From assembly GCF_015206895.1 (NCBI RefSeq), contig NZ_JADEXU010000002.1, positions 1 through 64,000 of the forward strand: a stretch of DNA of 64,000 bases, in the 5' to 3' direction. Under the pieces are notes generated by a model that saw only the letters and a program-made list of their open reading frames with translations, was not told where the DNA came from and ran no database searches. This document shows, piece by piece, positions 45,969-54,794 of this stretch. Each line of letters starts with the position of its first letter. Within the stretch, counting starts at the first letter, position 1. The position numbers were made by a program, and so were the translations under genes. The DNA is from Nostoc sp. LEGE 12450 (GTDB lineage Bacteria > Cyanobacteriota > Cyanobacteriia > Cyanobacteriales > Nostocaceae).

Positions 45969-47918
45969 TTAAGAGTTTGAGCCTGCTAATCCATCTATAT
46001 TTAGAGAATTTATCAGATCAATTATGTTTTGCTTGTTATGAGTATCGGGAGCAAGCTCTAATAATTTATGGAAATCAGAAATTGCTTGATTTAGTTGTTT
46101 AAGATGCAGGTAAGTATAGGCTCTATTAAAATATGCAGGTGCTAGATATGGATCTAACTCTATGGCTTTCTCATAATCTAGAATAGCTTCGTTAAAACAA
46201 CCCATAATCTTATAAATATTTCCTCTATTAACATAAGCACCAGTATATTCAGGTTCTAACTCAATAGACTTAGAGTAATCGGATAACGCATTATCCAACT
46301 TATTTAATAAAAAATAAGCATTACCACGATTATAATATGCTTTAGAATATGTTGAGTTTATCTGGATTGCTATATTATATTCAGCAATTCCCTTTTCTAT
46401 TTCACCAAATTTTACATACAACATTCCTAAGTTGTAGTGTGGCATATCGTATTGTGGGTCTATTTCAATTGCTTGTTTATAATCTTCAAACGCTGCTTTT
46501 TCATCACCTATTTTTTTGTACAAATTTCCCCGTGAATTGTAGACAAGTACATATTTTATGTTTAATTGAATTACTATATTATAATCCTCTAATGCTTGTC
46601 TTAAATTACTTAAATCAGAATAAACAATTCCTCGGTTATAGTAGGCATTTATATAGCCATCATTAAGTTCAATTACTTTTGTATAGTCTAAAATCGCTTT
46701 CTCTGCTTCTTCCAAAAGACGATATGCGTTTCCTCGATTGTAGTAAGCATCTATAAAATTTTTATCGATATCTATTGCTTGAGTAAAATCAAGTACAGCC
46801 AAATCAAGTTTATTTAGTTCCGTATAAGTAATACCACGCCCATAGTAAGCATGAGAGCAGCTTCCATCTAGCTCAATAGCCGTTGAAAAATCTGACAATG
46901 CTTGAGTAGTATTGCCCATCTGAATGTTAGCAACAGCGCGATTGAAGTATCCTACCGGATGGCTATTGCCTGATTCTATACCTTTACTAAAAGCTTGTTC
47001 AATAAACTCATATTTTTCATTGAGAGCAATATTGACGAATCCTAAATAAAAATATAAATTTGCTAAACTTTCTTTGACTTCTTCATTGTTTACTGATTTC
47101 ATACATTTTAAGGCATCTTCTAAGAAGTATCTAGACGATTTAAACTCATTTTTCCAGAAATAAATTTGCCCAATGCTAAATTGAACAAGGTAAGTAAATT
47201 GAAAAGGTAAATAATGATGAATGTAAATAGGAAAATCATCAGGTGGATGCATTAAATTTACAAACCTAGCAGGTATCTCATTTGGAATTATTAGTTTATC
47301 TTTTTGTAAAATAGTGTAGCGTGGAAAAATTCCTCCATCATCATAATGTCCCCAGATAAAAGCCGTAGCATTGTAACTCTTACCCACAGCTTTCATAACT
47401 TCAAATTCATTGCGTCTAAATACTTCCTTGACAGATTCGATTCTTACATCATTAAAATTATATTTATTCAGAGAAGTATTGAGTGATTCTAATATACTGC
47501 CAGTAACATCATAATTTACATTTTTGCTAGCATTAAAAAAATCAGCTATGAGGATAAGTATTTCATTATCTGAGGCGGGTTTTAATTCTTTAATAGAATT
47601 CTCCATATCTTGATAATATTGAGAATTTTTCCGCCATTTTTCAACTGCTAAGTGTAGGTCATTTATATATTTCTTAGCTTCACCGATAGTCCAGCCTTTA
47701 CTCTGGCTTGTTCTTGTATCATACTTGTCATGATGTTCAAGACAGAGAAAAGCTAAATTTTCTAGTTTGCTATTACAGTTATTTCTATCCAAATGAGCTA
47801 TTTGTCCTGGCTTCTCACAAAAATCATTATTTAAACCAAAACAAAGACAGCACCTTCTACCACTTTTATACAGAACTTCAGTTTCTATATCACTAGATAT
47901 TTTCTTTCGAGTCGTCAT
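45969..47918 (-). CDS. HNH-like / TPR fusion protein
   Basis: A 649-residue, three-part protein. The N-terminal 100 residues resemble an HNH nuclease domain with zinc ligands: SGRRCCLCFGLNNDFCEKPG, QIAHLDRNNCNSKLENLAFL and CLEHHDKYD. The middle (about 115-235, ILILIADFFNASKNVNYDVT onward) is an alpha/beta domain that I recall from STAND/TPR signalling proteins. From about 260 there are ten or so TPR units (AYYNRGNAYRLLEEAEKAIL and similar). TPRs usually mediate protein contacts. The HNH plus TPR combination suggests a regulated nuclease, perhaps anti-phage. A small Cys-rich gene ends 60 bases upstream. Confidence 0.7.
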   Translation of the reverse strand: MTTRKKISSDIETEVLYKSGRRCCLCFGLNNDFCEKPGQIAHLDRNNCNSKLENLAFLCLEHHDKYDTRTSQSKGWTIGEAKKYINDLHLAVEKWRKNSQYYQDMENSIKELKPASDNEILILIADFFNASKNVNYDVTGSILESLNTSLNKYNFNDVRIESVKEVFRRNEFEVMKAVGKSYNATAFIWGHYDDGGIFPRYTILQKDKLIIPNEIPARFVNLMHPPDDFPIYIHHYLPFQFTYLVQFSIGQIYFWKNEFKSSRYFLEDALKCMKSVNNEEVKESLANLYFYLGFVNIALNEKYEFIEQAFSKGIESGNSHPVGYFNRAVANIQMGNTTQALSDFSTAIELDGSCSHAYYGRGITYTELNKLDLAVLDFTQAIDIDKNFIDAYYNRGNAYRLLEEAEKAILDYTKVIELNDGYINAYYNRGIVYSDLSNLRQALEDYNIVIQLNIKYVLVYNSRGNLYKKIGDEKAAFEDYKQAIEIDPQYDMPHYNLGMLYVKFGEIEKGIAEYNIAIQINSTYSKAYYNRGNAYFLLNKLDNALSDYSKSIELEPEYTGAYVNRGNIYKIMGCFNEAILDYEKAIELDPYLAPAYFNRAYTYLHLKQLNQAISDFHKLLELAPDTHNKQNIIDLINSLNIDGLAGSNS

Positions 47919-47977
47919 AGTATTTCATAAAAATAATGGATAGGTTATTAAGCAGAGGTTTGTATAGAATTTATACC

Positions 47978-48142
47978 TTAATAGTCATTATCAGCCACAC
48001 AAATACCTTTACATTTAATACCGTTCGTAGCAGTGCGCTGACAATGAGAACATAGAACTTTTTCGTTTTCTGTTTCTTTATTTATGTTTATATTAGTGTT
48101 TGCCTGTAGCTTGTCTTTGTCGATCTGGAGTTTTATATTCAT
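47978..48142 (-). CDS. Small Cys-rich (zinc-ribbon-like) protein
   Basis: A 54-residue protein too short for routine gene calls. It begins MNIKLQIDKDKLQANTNINI and carries four Cys: VLCSHCQRT and IKCKGICVADND (CxxC ... CxxxC), like a zinc knuckle. It is followed after 60 bases by the HNH-TPR gene on the same strand, so it may be its partner. I see no good ribosome-binding site, which lowers the confidence. Confidence 0.45.
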   Translation of the reverse strand: MNIKLQIDKDKLQANTNININKETENEKVLCSHCQRTATNGIKCKGICVADNDY

Positions 48143-48222
48143 AAGAATAAGCATGGAGGAATTTATTGCTGTTTAAATTTTACAAGCCATTGAGGAGTGA
48201 TTGCCGATACAACTCTCCGTAA

Positions 48223-48320
48223 GATAATTCAACAAGGAAACAAAACACTTCCCAACCTTTCACGCCCCAAGCGATCGCTCACCTTGCCCACACAAACAAC
48301 CTGAATCCCATTAATATAAG
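48223..48320. repeat. Duplicated 3' end of the D-aminoacylase gene (copy A)
   Basis: 98 bases nearly identical (about 88-90% by eye) to 49084-49181, the 3' end of the D-aminoacylase gene, in the same orientation. Reading on the minus strand it still encodes TYINGIQVVCVGKVSDRLGR then ERLGSVLFPC and a stop. Between copies A and B lies the HigBA-type pair. Confidence 0.85.
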
Positions 48321-48339
48321 TTCGCTTTCATAGGTATAT

Positions 48340-48365
48340 TATATCAATATATCAAATATGATATA
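48340..48365. promoter_or_regulatory. Candidate autoregulatory operator of the HigBA-type pair
   Basis: Inverted repeat TATATCA ... TGATATA (48340-48346 and 48359-48365) a few bases before ATG 48374. An AT-rich palindrome here is the usual site for repression by the XRE antitoxin. Inferred from position and symmetry only. Confidence 0.4.
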
Positions 48366-48373
48366 AGTACAGC

Positions 48374-48715
48374 ATGGGAGATCAAAGTAAACCTTTAGTT
48401 TGGTTACATGGTGAAGTTAAAACCCCACCTTTCAGTCAAGAAGCACGCATAGAAGCGGGTGTTCTGCTCAGACAATTACAGGAAGGTGAATCCCTTGGGT
48501 TGCCACATTCACGCCCTATGCCAAGTATAGGAATTCACTGTCATGAATTACGTATTCGAGATACAGATAAAAACTGGAGAATCATTTATCGAATTGATGA
48601 CGATGCAATCTTGATTGTTGAAGTCTTTAATAAAACAACGAGAACAACATCCAAGAAGATAATTGAGGTTTGCAAAAAGCGTCTAAGCAAATATGATACC
48701 GATCAACAGGAGTAA
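48374..48715 (+). CDS. RelE/HigB-type toxin (Gp49-like)
   Basis: A 113-residue protein of the phage Gp49-like group. The middle (ARIEAGVLLRQLQEGESLGL, HCHELRIRDTDKNWRIIYRI) and DDAILIVEVFNKTTRTTSKK match the family: ELR...WRIIYRI then VxxFxKK(T). Members cleave mRNA at the ribosome. The XRE-type antitoxin gene overlaps its 3' end by a few bases or follows at once; toxin before antitoxin is the HigBA order. Confidence 0.88.
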   Translation: MGDQSKPLVWLHGEVKTPPFSQEARIEAGVLLRQLQEGESLGLPHSRPMPSIGIHCHELRIRDTDKNWRIIYRIDDDAILIVEVFNKTTRTTSKKIIEVCKKRLSKYDTDQQE

Positions 48716-48719
48716 TGTG

Positions 48720-49034
48720 ATGGATCGAGCAAAGAGAGAACGTTTGGAATCTAAAGGCTGGAAAATTGGTACAGTTTCAGATTTTTTGGAGTTAACACCT
48801 GAAGAAAATATCTTGGTTGAAATTAAGCTAGCTCTCAGCCAAAACTTAAAGGAACGTCGGCAAAAACTGATGACTCAAAGTGAACTCGCTGCTAAGATTA
48901 GTTCCAGCCAACCTCGAATTGCTAAAGCTGAAAATGGCGATGCTTCAGTATCAATTGAATTGCTGATTCGGGCAATGTTAGCAACAGGTGCAACTCCTCA
49001 AGATATTGGCCAAGTCATTGCTGGTGTGGGGTAA
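48720..49034 (+). CDS. XRE-family antitoxin (HigA-like)
   Basis: A 104-residue protein with an HTH: MTQSELAAKISSSQPRIAKA followed by ENGDASVSIELLIRAM. The start is placed at ATG 48720 (MDRAKRERLESKGWKIG), with AGGAG about 7 bases upstream; an in-frame ATG at 48693 lies inside the toxin gene. It should neutralise the upstream toxin and repress the pair. Confidence 0.9.
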   Translation: MDRAKRERLESKGWKIGTVSDFLELTPEENILVEIKLALSQNLKERRQKLMTQSELAAKISSSQPRIAKAENGDASVSIELLIRAMLATGATPQDIGQVIAGVG

Positions 49035-49083
49035 AAGCAATTCTATGCTAAACTCTCAAACTTCTCTTTGCGCCTCTGCGTGA

Positions 49084-49181
49084 GATAATTCAACAAGGAA
49101 ACAAAACACTTCCCAACTTTTCACGCCCCAAGCGATCGCTCACTTTACCCCTATAAATAACCCGAACCCCATTAATATAAA
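49084..49181. repeat. 3' end of D-aminoacylase gene (copy B of the duplication)
   Basis: Matches copy A at 48223-48320 over 98 bases in direct orientation. This is the copy attached to the full-length gene and includes its stop at 49090. Confidence 0.85.
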
Positions 49182-50796
49182 CCCTTTGCACAATTTCATC
49201 CGAACCACGCTTAACCATCCGAGGTTCACCATCTAAAACTGGATCTGATATCTGCACCTGCGGGCTAATTGGCTGATTTAAAGCATTGGGATCGAGTAAA
49301 ACTATATCCGCTTTTGCACCAACTTTGATAACTCCCGTATCAAGACGAAACCAACCAGCAGGTTCTCCGGTAACGCGGCAAATCGCAGCTTCCGGTGAAA
49401 GGAACTTCGTTGCAACTGCTTGTTTGAGCAAAGACAAAGCTCCATCATAGTAGCCCAGGTTACGCACGTGAGCGCCAGCATCGGTAAAACCAGGCAAAAT
49501 ATGCGGATGCTGCATCATCGCTAAACGTGGTTTTAGGCGATCGTTTGCTCCTGTCGCCACCCAGCGTAAATCTGTATCGTATTTTTGTAATGCGTGGATA
49601 AATAAATCCACTGGTTCTTGTTGCTTTTGATGAGCAATTTGGGCAAAACTTAACCCTTGCCAACTTGCTTCGGGACAGTGAATAACTTCCATCAAATCTA
49701 ACTGACGATGGAATGATTTACGCCGTTTATTCAGCCATTCTTGGCGAAATTGACGACGAAATATTTCCGATGCCAATAGTTTTTGTCTTTCTTCTCGTGA
49801 CTGACAGCCATTGAGTTGTGCGCCTGTGGAGAATTCTTCAAATAAGGGAGTCACAGATCCATCAGAGTAAATGGTGAAAGGTTCAGTTAGGGTTTGAAAG
49901 CGCACATTCCCATTTAGAAGCCGATTCCAAATAAAAAGTAGAGGGGAAAATATTCGCCATAGTTTGCGATCGTGTACGGCATCTAAGGCTGAGAGGACTG
50001 TTAGCCGCAGTGGTTTTTGTCCAATCCCTGAACCCATACGCAGAATGTCTACAAAGGAAGCGAGCCGTTGTAAATTGGGTGTGACTTGAAAAACGCGATC
50101 GCACCGCCGACATAAATCCGCCAACATTGCATATTCTTTAAATTTGGCGTGTTGAGAAGGAATTGTACAGCCTTGCCATTCTCCACTCATCCGATGCCAG
50201 GGAAACATATCAATAGAAATGCCAATAAAGCCAGCATCTATTGCATCTCTGGCTATGCGCTGCATAAGATTTAGTTCAAATTTTGTCGGCTGAACCGTTA
50301 AACTACGTTCTAATCCCATCACATGAGCGCGTAATGCACTGTGTCCAAACATTGGGGCAACATTGGGGCCAAGGGGTAACTGTTGCAAATGCTGTAAATA
50401 TTCTGCTGGTGTCTGCCAGGAAACCGACTTTTGTAGCCATTTTGCAATCAGCCGATGGGAAAGTGTTTCTACCCTCTGAAAAATATCAGCCAGGATTTGG
50501 GGTTCTGCGATCGCAACAGACAAGCTACAGTTACCAATAACCACGCTGGTAACACCATGACGCACTGATTCGCTCAATCCTGGTGCAATCTCTAACTCTA
50601 AATCGTAGTGGGTATGAATGTCGATGAATCCAGGTGTTACCCATAATCCAGAAGCATCAACCACTTCACGCGCTGGGGTAGTTAAGGAGGGTGCAAGGGT
50701 AACAATGCAGCCGTTTTGAATGCCGATATCTCCGCGCACAGGTGGAGAGCCTAAGCCATCGAAAATTAACCCGTTTTGAATCAGCAAATCTAACAT
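49090..50796 (-). CDS. N-acyl-D-amino-acid deacylase / amidohydrolase family protein
   Basis: A 568-residue amidohydrolase. TPGFIDIHTHYDLELEIAPG provides the HxH metal motif, SVVIGNCSLSVAIAE follows, and PGFTDAGAHVRNLGYYDGAL holds the catalytic Asp. The N- and C-terminal beta halves (LLIQNGLIFDGLGSPPVRGD; VGAKADIVLLDPNAL) frame the TIM barrel, as in D-aminoacylases and related enzymes. The family removes acyl groups from N-acyl-D-amino acids. Its last 30 codons are duplicated upstream of the HigBA-type pair. Confidence 0.87.
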   Translation of the reverse strand: MLDLLIQNGLIFDGLGSPPVRGDIGIQNGCIVTLAPSLTTPAREVVDASGLWVTPGFIDIHTHYDLELEIAPGLSESVRHGVTSVVIGNCSLSVAIAEPQILADIFQRVETLSHRLIAKWLQKSVSWQTPAEYLQHLQQLPLGPNVAPMFGHSALRAHVMGLERSLTVQPTKFELNLMQRIARDAIDAGFIGISIDMFPWHRMSGEWQGCTIPSQHAKFKEYAMLADLCRRCDRVFQVTPNLQRLASFVDILRMGSGIGQKPLRLTVLSALDAVHDRKLWRIFSPLLFIWNRLLNGNVRFQTLTEPFTIYSDGSVTPLFEEFSTGAQLNGCQSREERQKLLASEIFRRQFRQEWLNKRRKSFHRQLDLMEVIHCPEASWQGLSFAQIAHQKQQEPVDLFIHALQKYDTDLRWVATGANDRLKPRLAMMQHPHILPGFTDAGAHVRNLGYYDGALSLLKQAVATKFLSPEAAICRVTGEPAGWFRLDTGVIKVGAKADIVLLDPNALNQPISPQVQISDPVLDGEPRMVKRGSDEIVQRVYINGVRVIYRGKVSDRLGREKLGSVLFPC

Positions 50797-50820
50797 AATT
50801 GTTTGTTGCCCTTGTTTGCT

Positions 50821-51480
50821 CTACTCCCCACTTAAACGTCGAAGCTGATCTCGAAAATAGCAGAAACTTGGTGATTGATTATTGCCAATGTCCATAAGGG
50901 GAGATATCCTTTCAGCCCAAGTTGCTTTCTCTTTACCAATTGCCTGATAAGCAAGTTTAGACAACTTTTGGCGACCACCGGAATATACTACGTCAGCTAA
51001 CTTCTCCCATGTGCCACAAATCTCATCGTTGGTGTATGAATTTAGAACTGCTTGTTTTGCACTCGGATAAGCTGCCTTCACTGCTGCTAAATCACCCAAG
51101 TACCATGCTTCTCCTTCCTCAATAGCAATACAAAATTGTGTCTTTGGCTTAGGATTACAAGAATTTACGAGTTCAAGTAGTTCTTTTCGAAAAGCACTCA
51201 GGCATCGGTCATCAAGATCGCAAATGATTATCAGGACAGCATGATAATCAGGGGGATAACTGGCAAATGTATTGCCGTAGCCTTGAATAAGCCGTGGTAA
51301 CTGGTCGAGCAGAATTCGTTTTTTGGGATCAGAAGTAGATGTTAGATTTTTAGGAATACGCCCTATTCCTTTGTAATGATGGATATTAAATGTGTGTTGT
51401 TCGGTGTTAATAATTTTTGGGACAAGAATCTCAAGAGCAATTTTACCGGAAATATCCTCAACGAGTATCTCAAAGTGCAT
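50821..51480 (-). CDS. DUF4276-like (TOPRIM-type) protein paired with AAA ATPase
   Basis: A protein of about 219 residues. MHFEILVEDISGKIALEILV and YKGIGRIPKNL are characteristic of the DUF4276-like group, whose fold is TOPRIM-like with acidic metal sites (ILVED, LIIICDLDDRCLSAF). IAIEEGEAWYLGDLAAVKAA is another typical passage. The start is placed at 51480; an ATG at 51495 would overlap the ATPase gene. The gene follows the AAA ATPase by 4 bases, and ATPase/TOPRIM pairs such as OLD and PARIS are anti-phage systems; a similar role here is inferred. Confidence 0.7.
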   Translation of the reverse strand: MHFEILVEDISGKIALEILVPKIINTEQHTFNIHHYKGIGRIPKNLTSTSDPKKRILLDQLPRLIQGYGNTFASYPPDYHAVLIIICDLDDRCLSAFRKELLELVNSCNPKPKTQFCIAIEEGEAWYLGDLAAVKAAYPSAKQAVLNSYTNDEICGTWEKLADVVYSGGRQKLSKLAYQAIGKEKATWAERISPLMDIGNNQSPSFCYFRDQLRRLSGE

Positions 51481-51484
51481 ATAC

Positions 51485-52777
51485 TCAACTTGCATCCAAA
51501 TAGTCACTGTACCAAAGTCCGCCAAGAGGTAAACCTTCAGAAACAAGGTTATTGATCAGAGGATCTTCACTAGCTCGCTTAATTTTCGCAAATCCATCCT
51601 CGCCCTTTTCTAAGACCCAAACCTCGTCAGGTTCAAGGGCATCTACAAAATATGGCTGATGTGTTGTTACAAATATTTGTGATCCACCTTTCTGACCTGT
51701 AGCGTGTTCCCGAAATTCTCGCGCTAGGGTTTCTAAAAGTTTATGGTAAAGTCCATTTTCTGGTTCTTCAATGCACAAAAATGGTGGTGGTGAGGGATCT
51801 TCTAACAGGAGCAGATAAGCAAATACCTTAAGTGTTCCATCTGACATATTTTGGGCATAAAATGGGTCTTGAAAACCCTTGTCGTTGAAACGCAGTAGTA
51901 GTCTTCCGTCTGGACTTCTTTCGGTACTAATCTTGTTGACACCTGGAATTTTGCTAGATATTTTTTCAAGTATGGATTGAAACTTTTTAGGATGTTCTCT
52001 CTCCATAAACTGAACTACATTGCCCAGATTATCGCCATGAATATTCAAATGCTTTTGTGGCCCAGCCAGAGGTAAACTTCGTGCAGCATCTGGAGTAAAA
52101 TAGCTTAAATACCACCCTTCAATAAATCTCCTAAATACAGAAATTCTTGGGTGTTGTTTTAGTGAACCCAGAGTTGCGATTCCCAGCTTCCGCTTATCAT
52201 CAAGTTCAACTACCTCGGTTTCTTTACTCTCTTCTTCCGCTTCACCTCTCTGTATTTTTTCTATTAATTTTGACAAATCAAAATCACCTTCTTCTTCCTC
52301 AACTTGTTTGCCTTCCTGTTCGCCCTTCCATGCGATTCCTCTACCTTCATTGAGAATTAGAAAAGAAAAAGGTTGTCCCCTGCTTTGTCCTTTTCTTCGT
52401 TGTCGGAGTCTCTCCCTTTTTACATAAGGTCTTCCAGATGAGTCAATATCTATTGCCAACTCATAGGTAATTGGCCGGGCATTATGATCCTCTTTATAAT
52501 AAATATCAAACTCAATACTTCCCTCTTGTCCTTGGGAACGAATTCTCTCAAAACCCCCACGTCCACGAGAATCACACGCTTCCTCTACTCCATTTTTCAA
52601 GCAGTCTGCAAGAAATCCAAAAGTGTCGAAAATGGTGCTTTTTCCCACACCGTTTTTACCGATGACTGCTGTCATTGACGTTAATGGCTTGGCATTCTGT
52701 GTGTTCCACAACTTTCCCAAAGTGATATCGCGAATAACTCTATAATTTCTTACCCTAAAGCCTTCTACTTTAGACAT
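51485..52777 (-). CDS. AAA family ATPase (RecF/OLD-like)
   Basis: A 430-residue ABC-type AAA ATPase. Walker A is AVIGKNGVGKSTIFDTF, the signature-like block is QNMSDGTLKVFAYLLLL, Walker B is FLCIEEPENGLYHKLLETLA, and the H-loop is FVTTHQPYFVDALEPDE. A charged insert (EEEEGDFDLSKLIEKIQRG then EAEEESKETE) interrupts the middle. It is coupled to the DUF4276-like gene (4 bases apart). Similar ATPases sense phage products and license a nuclease partner. Confidence 0.85.
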   Translation of the reverse strand: MSKVEGFRVRNYRVIRDITLGKLWNTQNAKPLTSMTAVIGKNGVGKSTIFDTFGFLADCLKNGVEEACDSRGRGGFERIRSQGQEGSIEFDIYYKEDHNARPITYELAIDIDSSGRPYVKRERLRQRRKGQSRGQPFSFLILNEGRGIAWKGEQEGKQVEEEEGDFDLSKLIEKIQRGEAEEESKETEVVELDDKRKLGIATLGSLKQHPRISVFRRFIEGWYLSYFTPDAARSLPLAGPQKHLNIHGDNLGNVVQFMEREHPKKFQSILEKISSKIPGVNKISTERSPDGRLLLRFNDKGFQDPFYAQNMSDGTLKVFAYLLLLEDPSPPPFLCIEEPENGLYHKLLETLAREFREHATGQKGGSQIFVTTHQPYFVDALEPDEVWVLEKGEDGFAKIKRASEDPLINNLVSEGLPLGGLWYSDYLDAS

Positions 52778-52863
52778 TTAAGCCCCTTTGCTCAACTAAA
52801 GTAATCCTACAAGTTGCTCTAATTATCTGACAATTCTATAAAATTAACACTATGCTTAATTTT

Positions 52864-54147
52864 TTATGCCTTTCCACCACGATGTTCAGTTTTCATCCAG
52901 CGCGATTGCTCTTTTTGCACACACATCTTTAAAGTCGTCACAATCATCACAGGAATCCAATGCACCATGTAGAATGACCCTTGAATTGTTGCCCAAAGCA
53001 AAGACCATCCTCGTAAATTTTGAAATTGGTAAAGTCCAGCAATAAAGGCAATTGTCAGAATGATGCTGAGTAGTGTTTGCAGTGGAAACAGAACTGGATG
53101 ATGGCTATATAGTATTGTCCAAACTAAGTCTGGTATTAGTCCAATTGGTAGAAGAAATTGCAATAAGAAAAACAATAATAAATCTATTTCTTTCGCCCAA
53201 CCTAAAGTAAGAATTTGAGGGAAATAATCTAGGTAACGCTGATAGCCACCTTCAGCCCAACGACAGCGTTGATTCCAAAGTTTTTCCCAAGTAGTTACAC
53301 CTTCTTCCTGAATTGATGGAACTGTAACAAACTCAATTTCTGCACCTGCTAAATAAAGTTTGAAGCAAAGATCCAAATCATCGGTGACAGTGTTCTCATT
53401 CCAACCTTGACACTTTTCTAACAATTCCCGACGAACTAACATCCCATTACCCCGCAGTTCAGACATTCCACCAATAGCAATTCGATGGGTTTGCAAAAAG
53501 CTATCACAATTCATTTCCATCTGCTGACAACGGGTTAAGAAATTGGTATTAGCATTAGAAATTACTTTTCGCACTTGCACTGCACCGATCGCTTGCTTCT
53601 GAAATAGAGGTACTGTTTGCTGGAGAAAATTGGCAGGTAATTGAGCATCTGCATCGCAGACTAAGATAATCTCCCCTTGCGTAAAGGGAAACACCGCATT
53701 CAAAGCCCCTGATTTACCACCTTTTGATTCCCGTCGATGAACTTGTAAAGATGGAAATTGAGTTTGTAATTCCCTCAAAACCTGGGGGGTTTCATCGGTA
53801 CTACCGTCATCAACAACCCAGATATCTACAGAATCGCTGGGATAATTCAATTGGCATAAGCTGTAAACTAGATTAGCCAAGACTGGACTTTCATTTTTAG
53901 CCGGAACTAAAATCGAGACTGGCGGTAAATAAATCTCACTCTCCATCACCGCCGCCACTGGTTTTGCTAACAGCATCCGTAATGTTTGCACAGTCAAGAT
54001 TGCCGTTAATCCCAGCATCAACCATTGTGTTTCTGGTAGCCAGTGCAGCAAACTCACGCCACCCCAAACTAATAAAACTACTATGGTTGCTTTGAGACGG
54101 CGATGAAAGCTAATATTTTTATCGGGCTGATAGGTGCTTCTTCCCAC
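52864..54147 (-). CDS. Family 2 processive-type glycosyltransferase, membrane-bound
   Basis: A 427-residue protein with N-terminal and C-terminal membrane helices. The GT2 core shows VSILVPAKNESPVLANLVYS, VVDDGSTDETPQVLREL, ILVCDADAQLPANFLQQT (DxD), and NQRCRWAEGGYQRYLDY (QxxRW), which is the layout of cellulose/hyaluronan/chitin synthase-like enzymes. The polymer is unknown. It ends 8 bases before the next minus-strand gene's coding region begins upstream (54156), so both may be cotranscribed. Confidence 0.9.
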   Translation of the reverse strand: MGRSTYQPDKNISFHRRLKATIVVLLVWGGVSLLHWLPETQWLMLGLTAILTVQTLRMLLAKPVAAVMESEIYLPPVSILVPAKNESPVLANLVYSLCQLNYPSDSVDIWVVDDGSTDETPQVLRELQTQFPSLQVHRRESKGGKSGALNAVFPFTQGEIILVCDADAQLPANFLQQTVPLFQKQAIGAVQVRKVISNANTNFLTRCQQMEMNCDSFLQTHRIAIGGMSELRGNGMLVRRELLEKCQGWNENTVTDDLDLCFKLYLAGAEIEFVTVPSIQEEGVTTWEKLWNQRCRWAEGGYQRYLDYFPQILTLGWAKEIDLLLFFLLQFLLPIGLIPDLVWTILYSHHPVLFPLQTLLSIILTIAFIAGLYQFQNLRGWSLLWATIQGSFYMVHWIPVMIVTTLKMCVQKEQSRWMKTEHRGGKA

Positions 54148-54155
54148 TTTATTTG

Positions 54156-54794
54156 CTATATCCTTTCGGTTCGTGGCTTAGTCTTGCGACGTAATAATAG
54201 CATCGTCACTGCTCCCAGAAGGAAACCGCCCACACCTGCTGCAACTGCTAGAATCCGCCCCAATTGTTGAGCAGCATTTAGCACTGGGTTATTCAGTAGA
54301 TTTGAAGAAAAATGCAGCGATTGAATCGTCCATTTATCTTGGAGTTTTTGCAGCACTGCTGTCCATCGCAACGCCATATCAGCCGCTTTGCCATCTTTGA
54401 AAGAAAAAGATGCGATCGCTTCTCCAGAGGCAACATCTATATCTGGAGTAAGAAATGTTCTAAGAGTATCTCCCTTCAGTTGCATTTTGATATCTTTGAT
54501 GGAATTGGAAAACTGCTGATTCCAGTACTTTTCAAATTCAGGAACTTTGTTAAAAGTCTGGTTATCAACTGTTGTGATTGTGAAGTTTGGGTGCAAGTAA
54601 GGCTGTATTTTGGTAAAATCGCGGGTGTTTATGGCTTGGAGGGCAATATCCCGTGTGCGAATAATTGCATTTATCTCCTGTGGGTTGACATCTGCCAAAG
54701 CGGATTGGGGTAGATTCCAAATTACCAGCACTAACAAAACACTCCAAAGTAGCTGAGTGTATTTGTATATACTTGCCTGTCTCTGTTTGATCAT
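54156..54794 (-). CDS. NTF2-like membrane-anchored protein
   Basis: A 212-residue protein with an N-terminal signal (LLWSVLLVLVIWNLPQSALA), an NTF2/SnoaL-like domain (INAIIRTRDIALQAINTRDF, HPNFTITTVDNQTFNKV, RWTAVLQKLQDKWTIQSLHF), and a C-terminal membrane helix with a positive tail (AGVGGFLLGAVTMLLLRRK). Topology suggests the domain outside the cytoplasm. It probably shares a transcript with the GT2 gene (8 bases apart); the role is unknown. Confidence 0.6.
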   Translation of the reverse strand: MIKQRQASIYKYTQLLWSVLLVLVIWNLPQSALADVNPQEINAIIRTRDIALQAINTRDFTKIQPYLHPNFTITTVDNQTFNKVPEFEKYWNQQFSNSIKDIKMQLKGDTLRTFLTPDIDVASGEAIASFSFKDGKAADMALRWTAVLQKLQDKWTIQSLHFSSNLLNNPVLNAAQQLGRILAVAAGVGGFLLGAVTMLLLRRKTKPRTERI

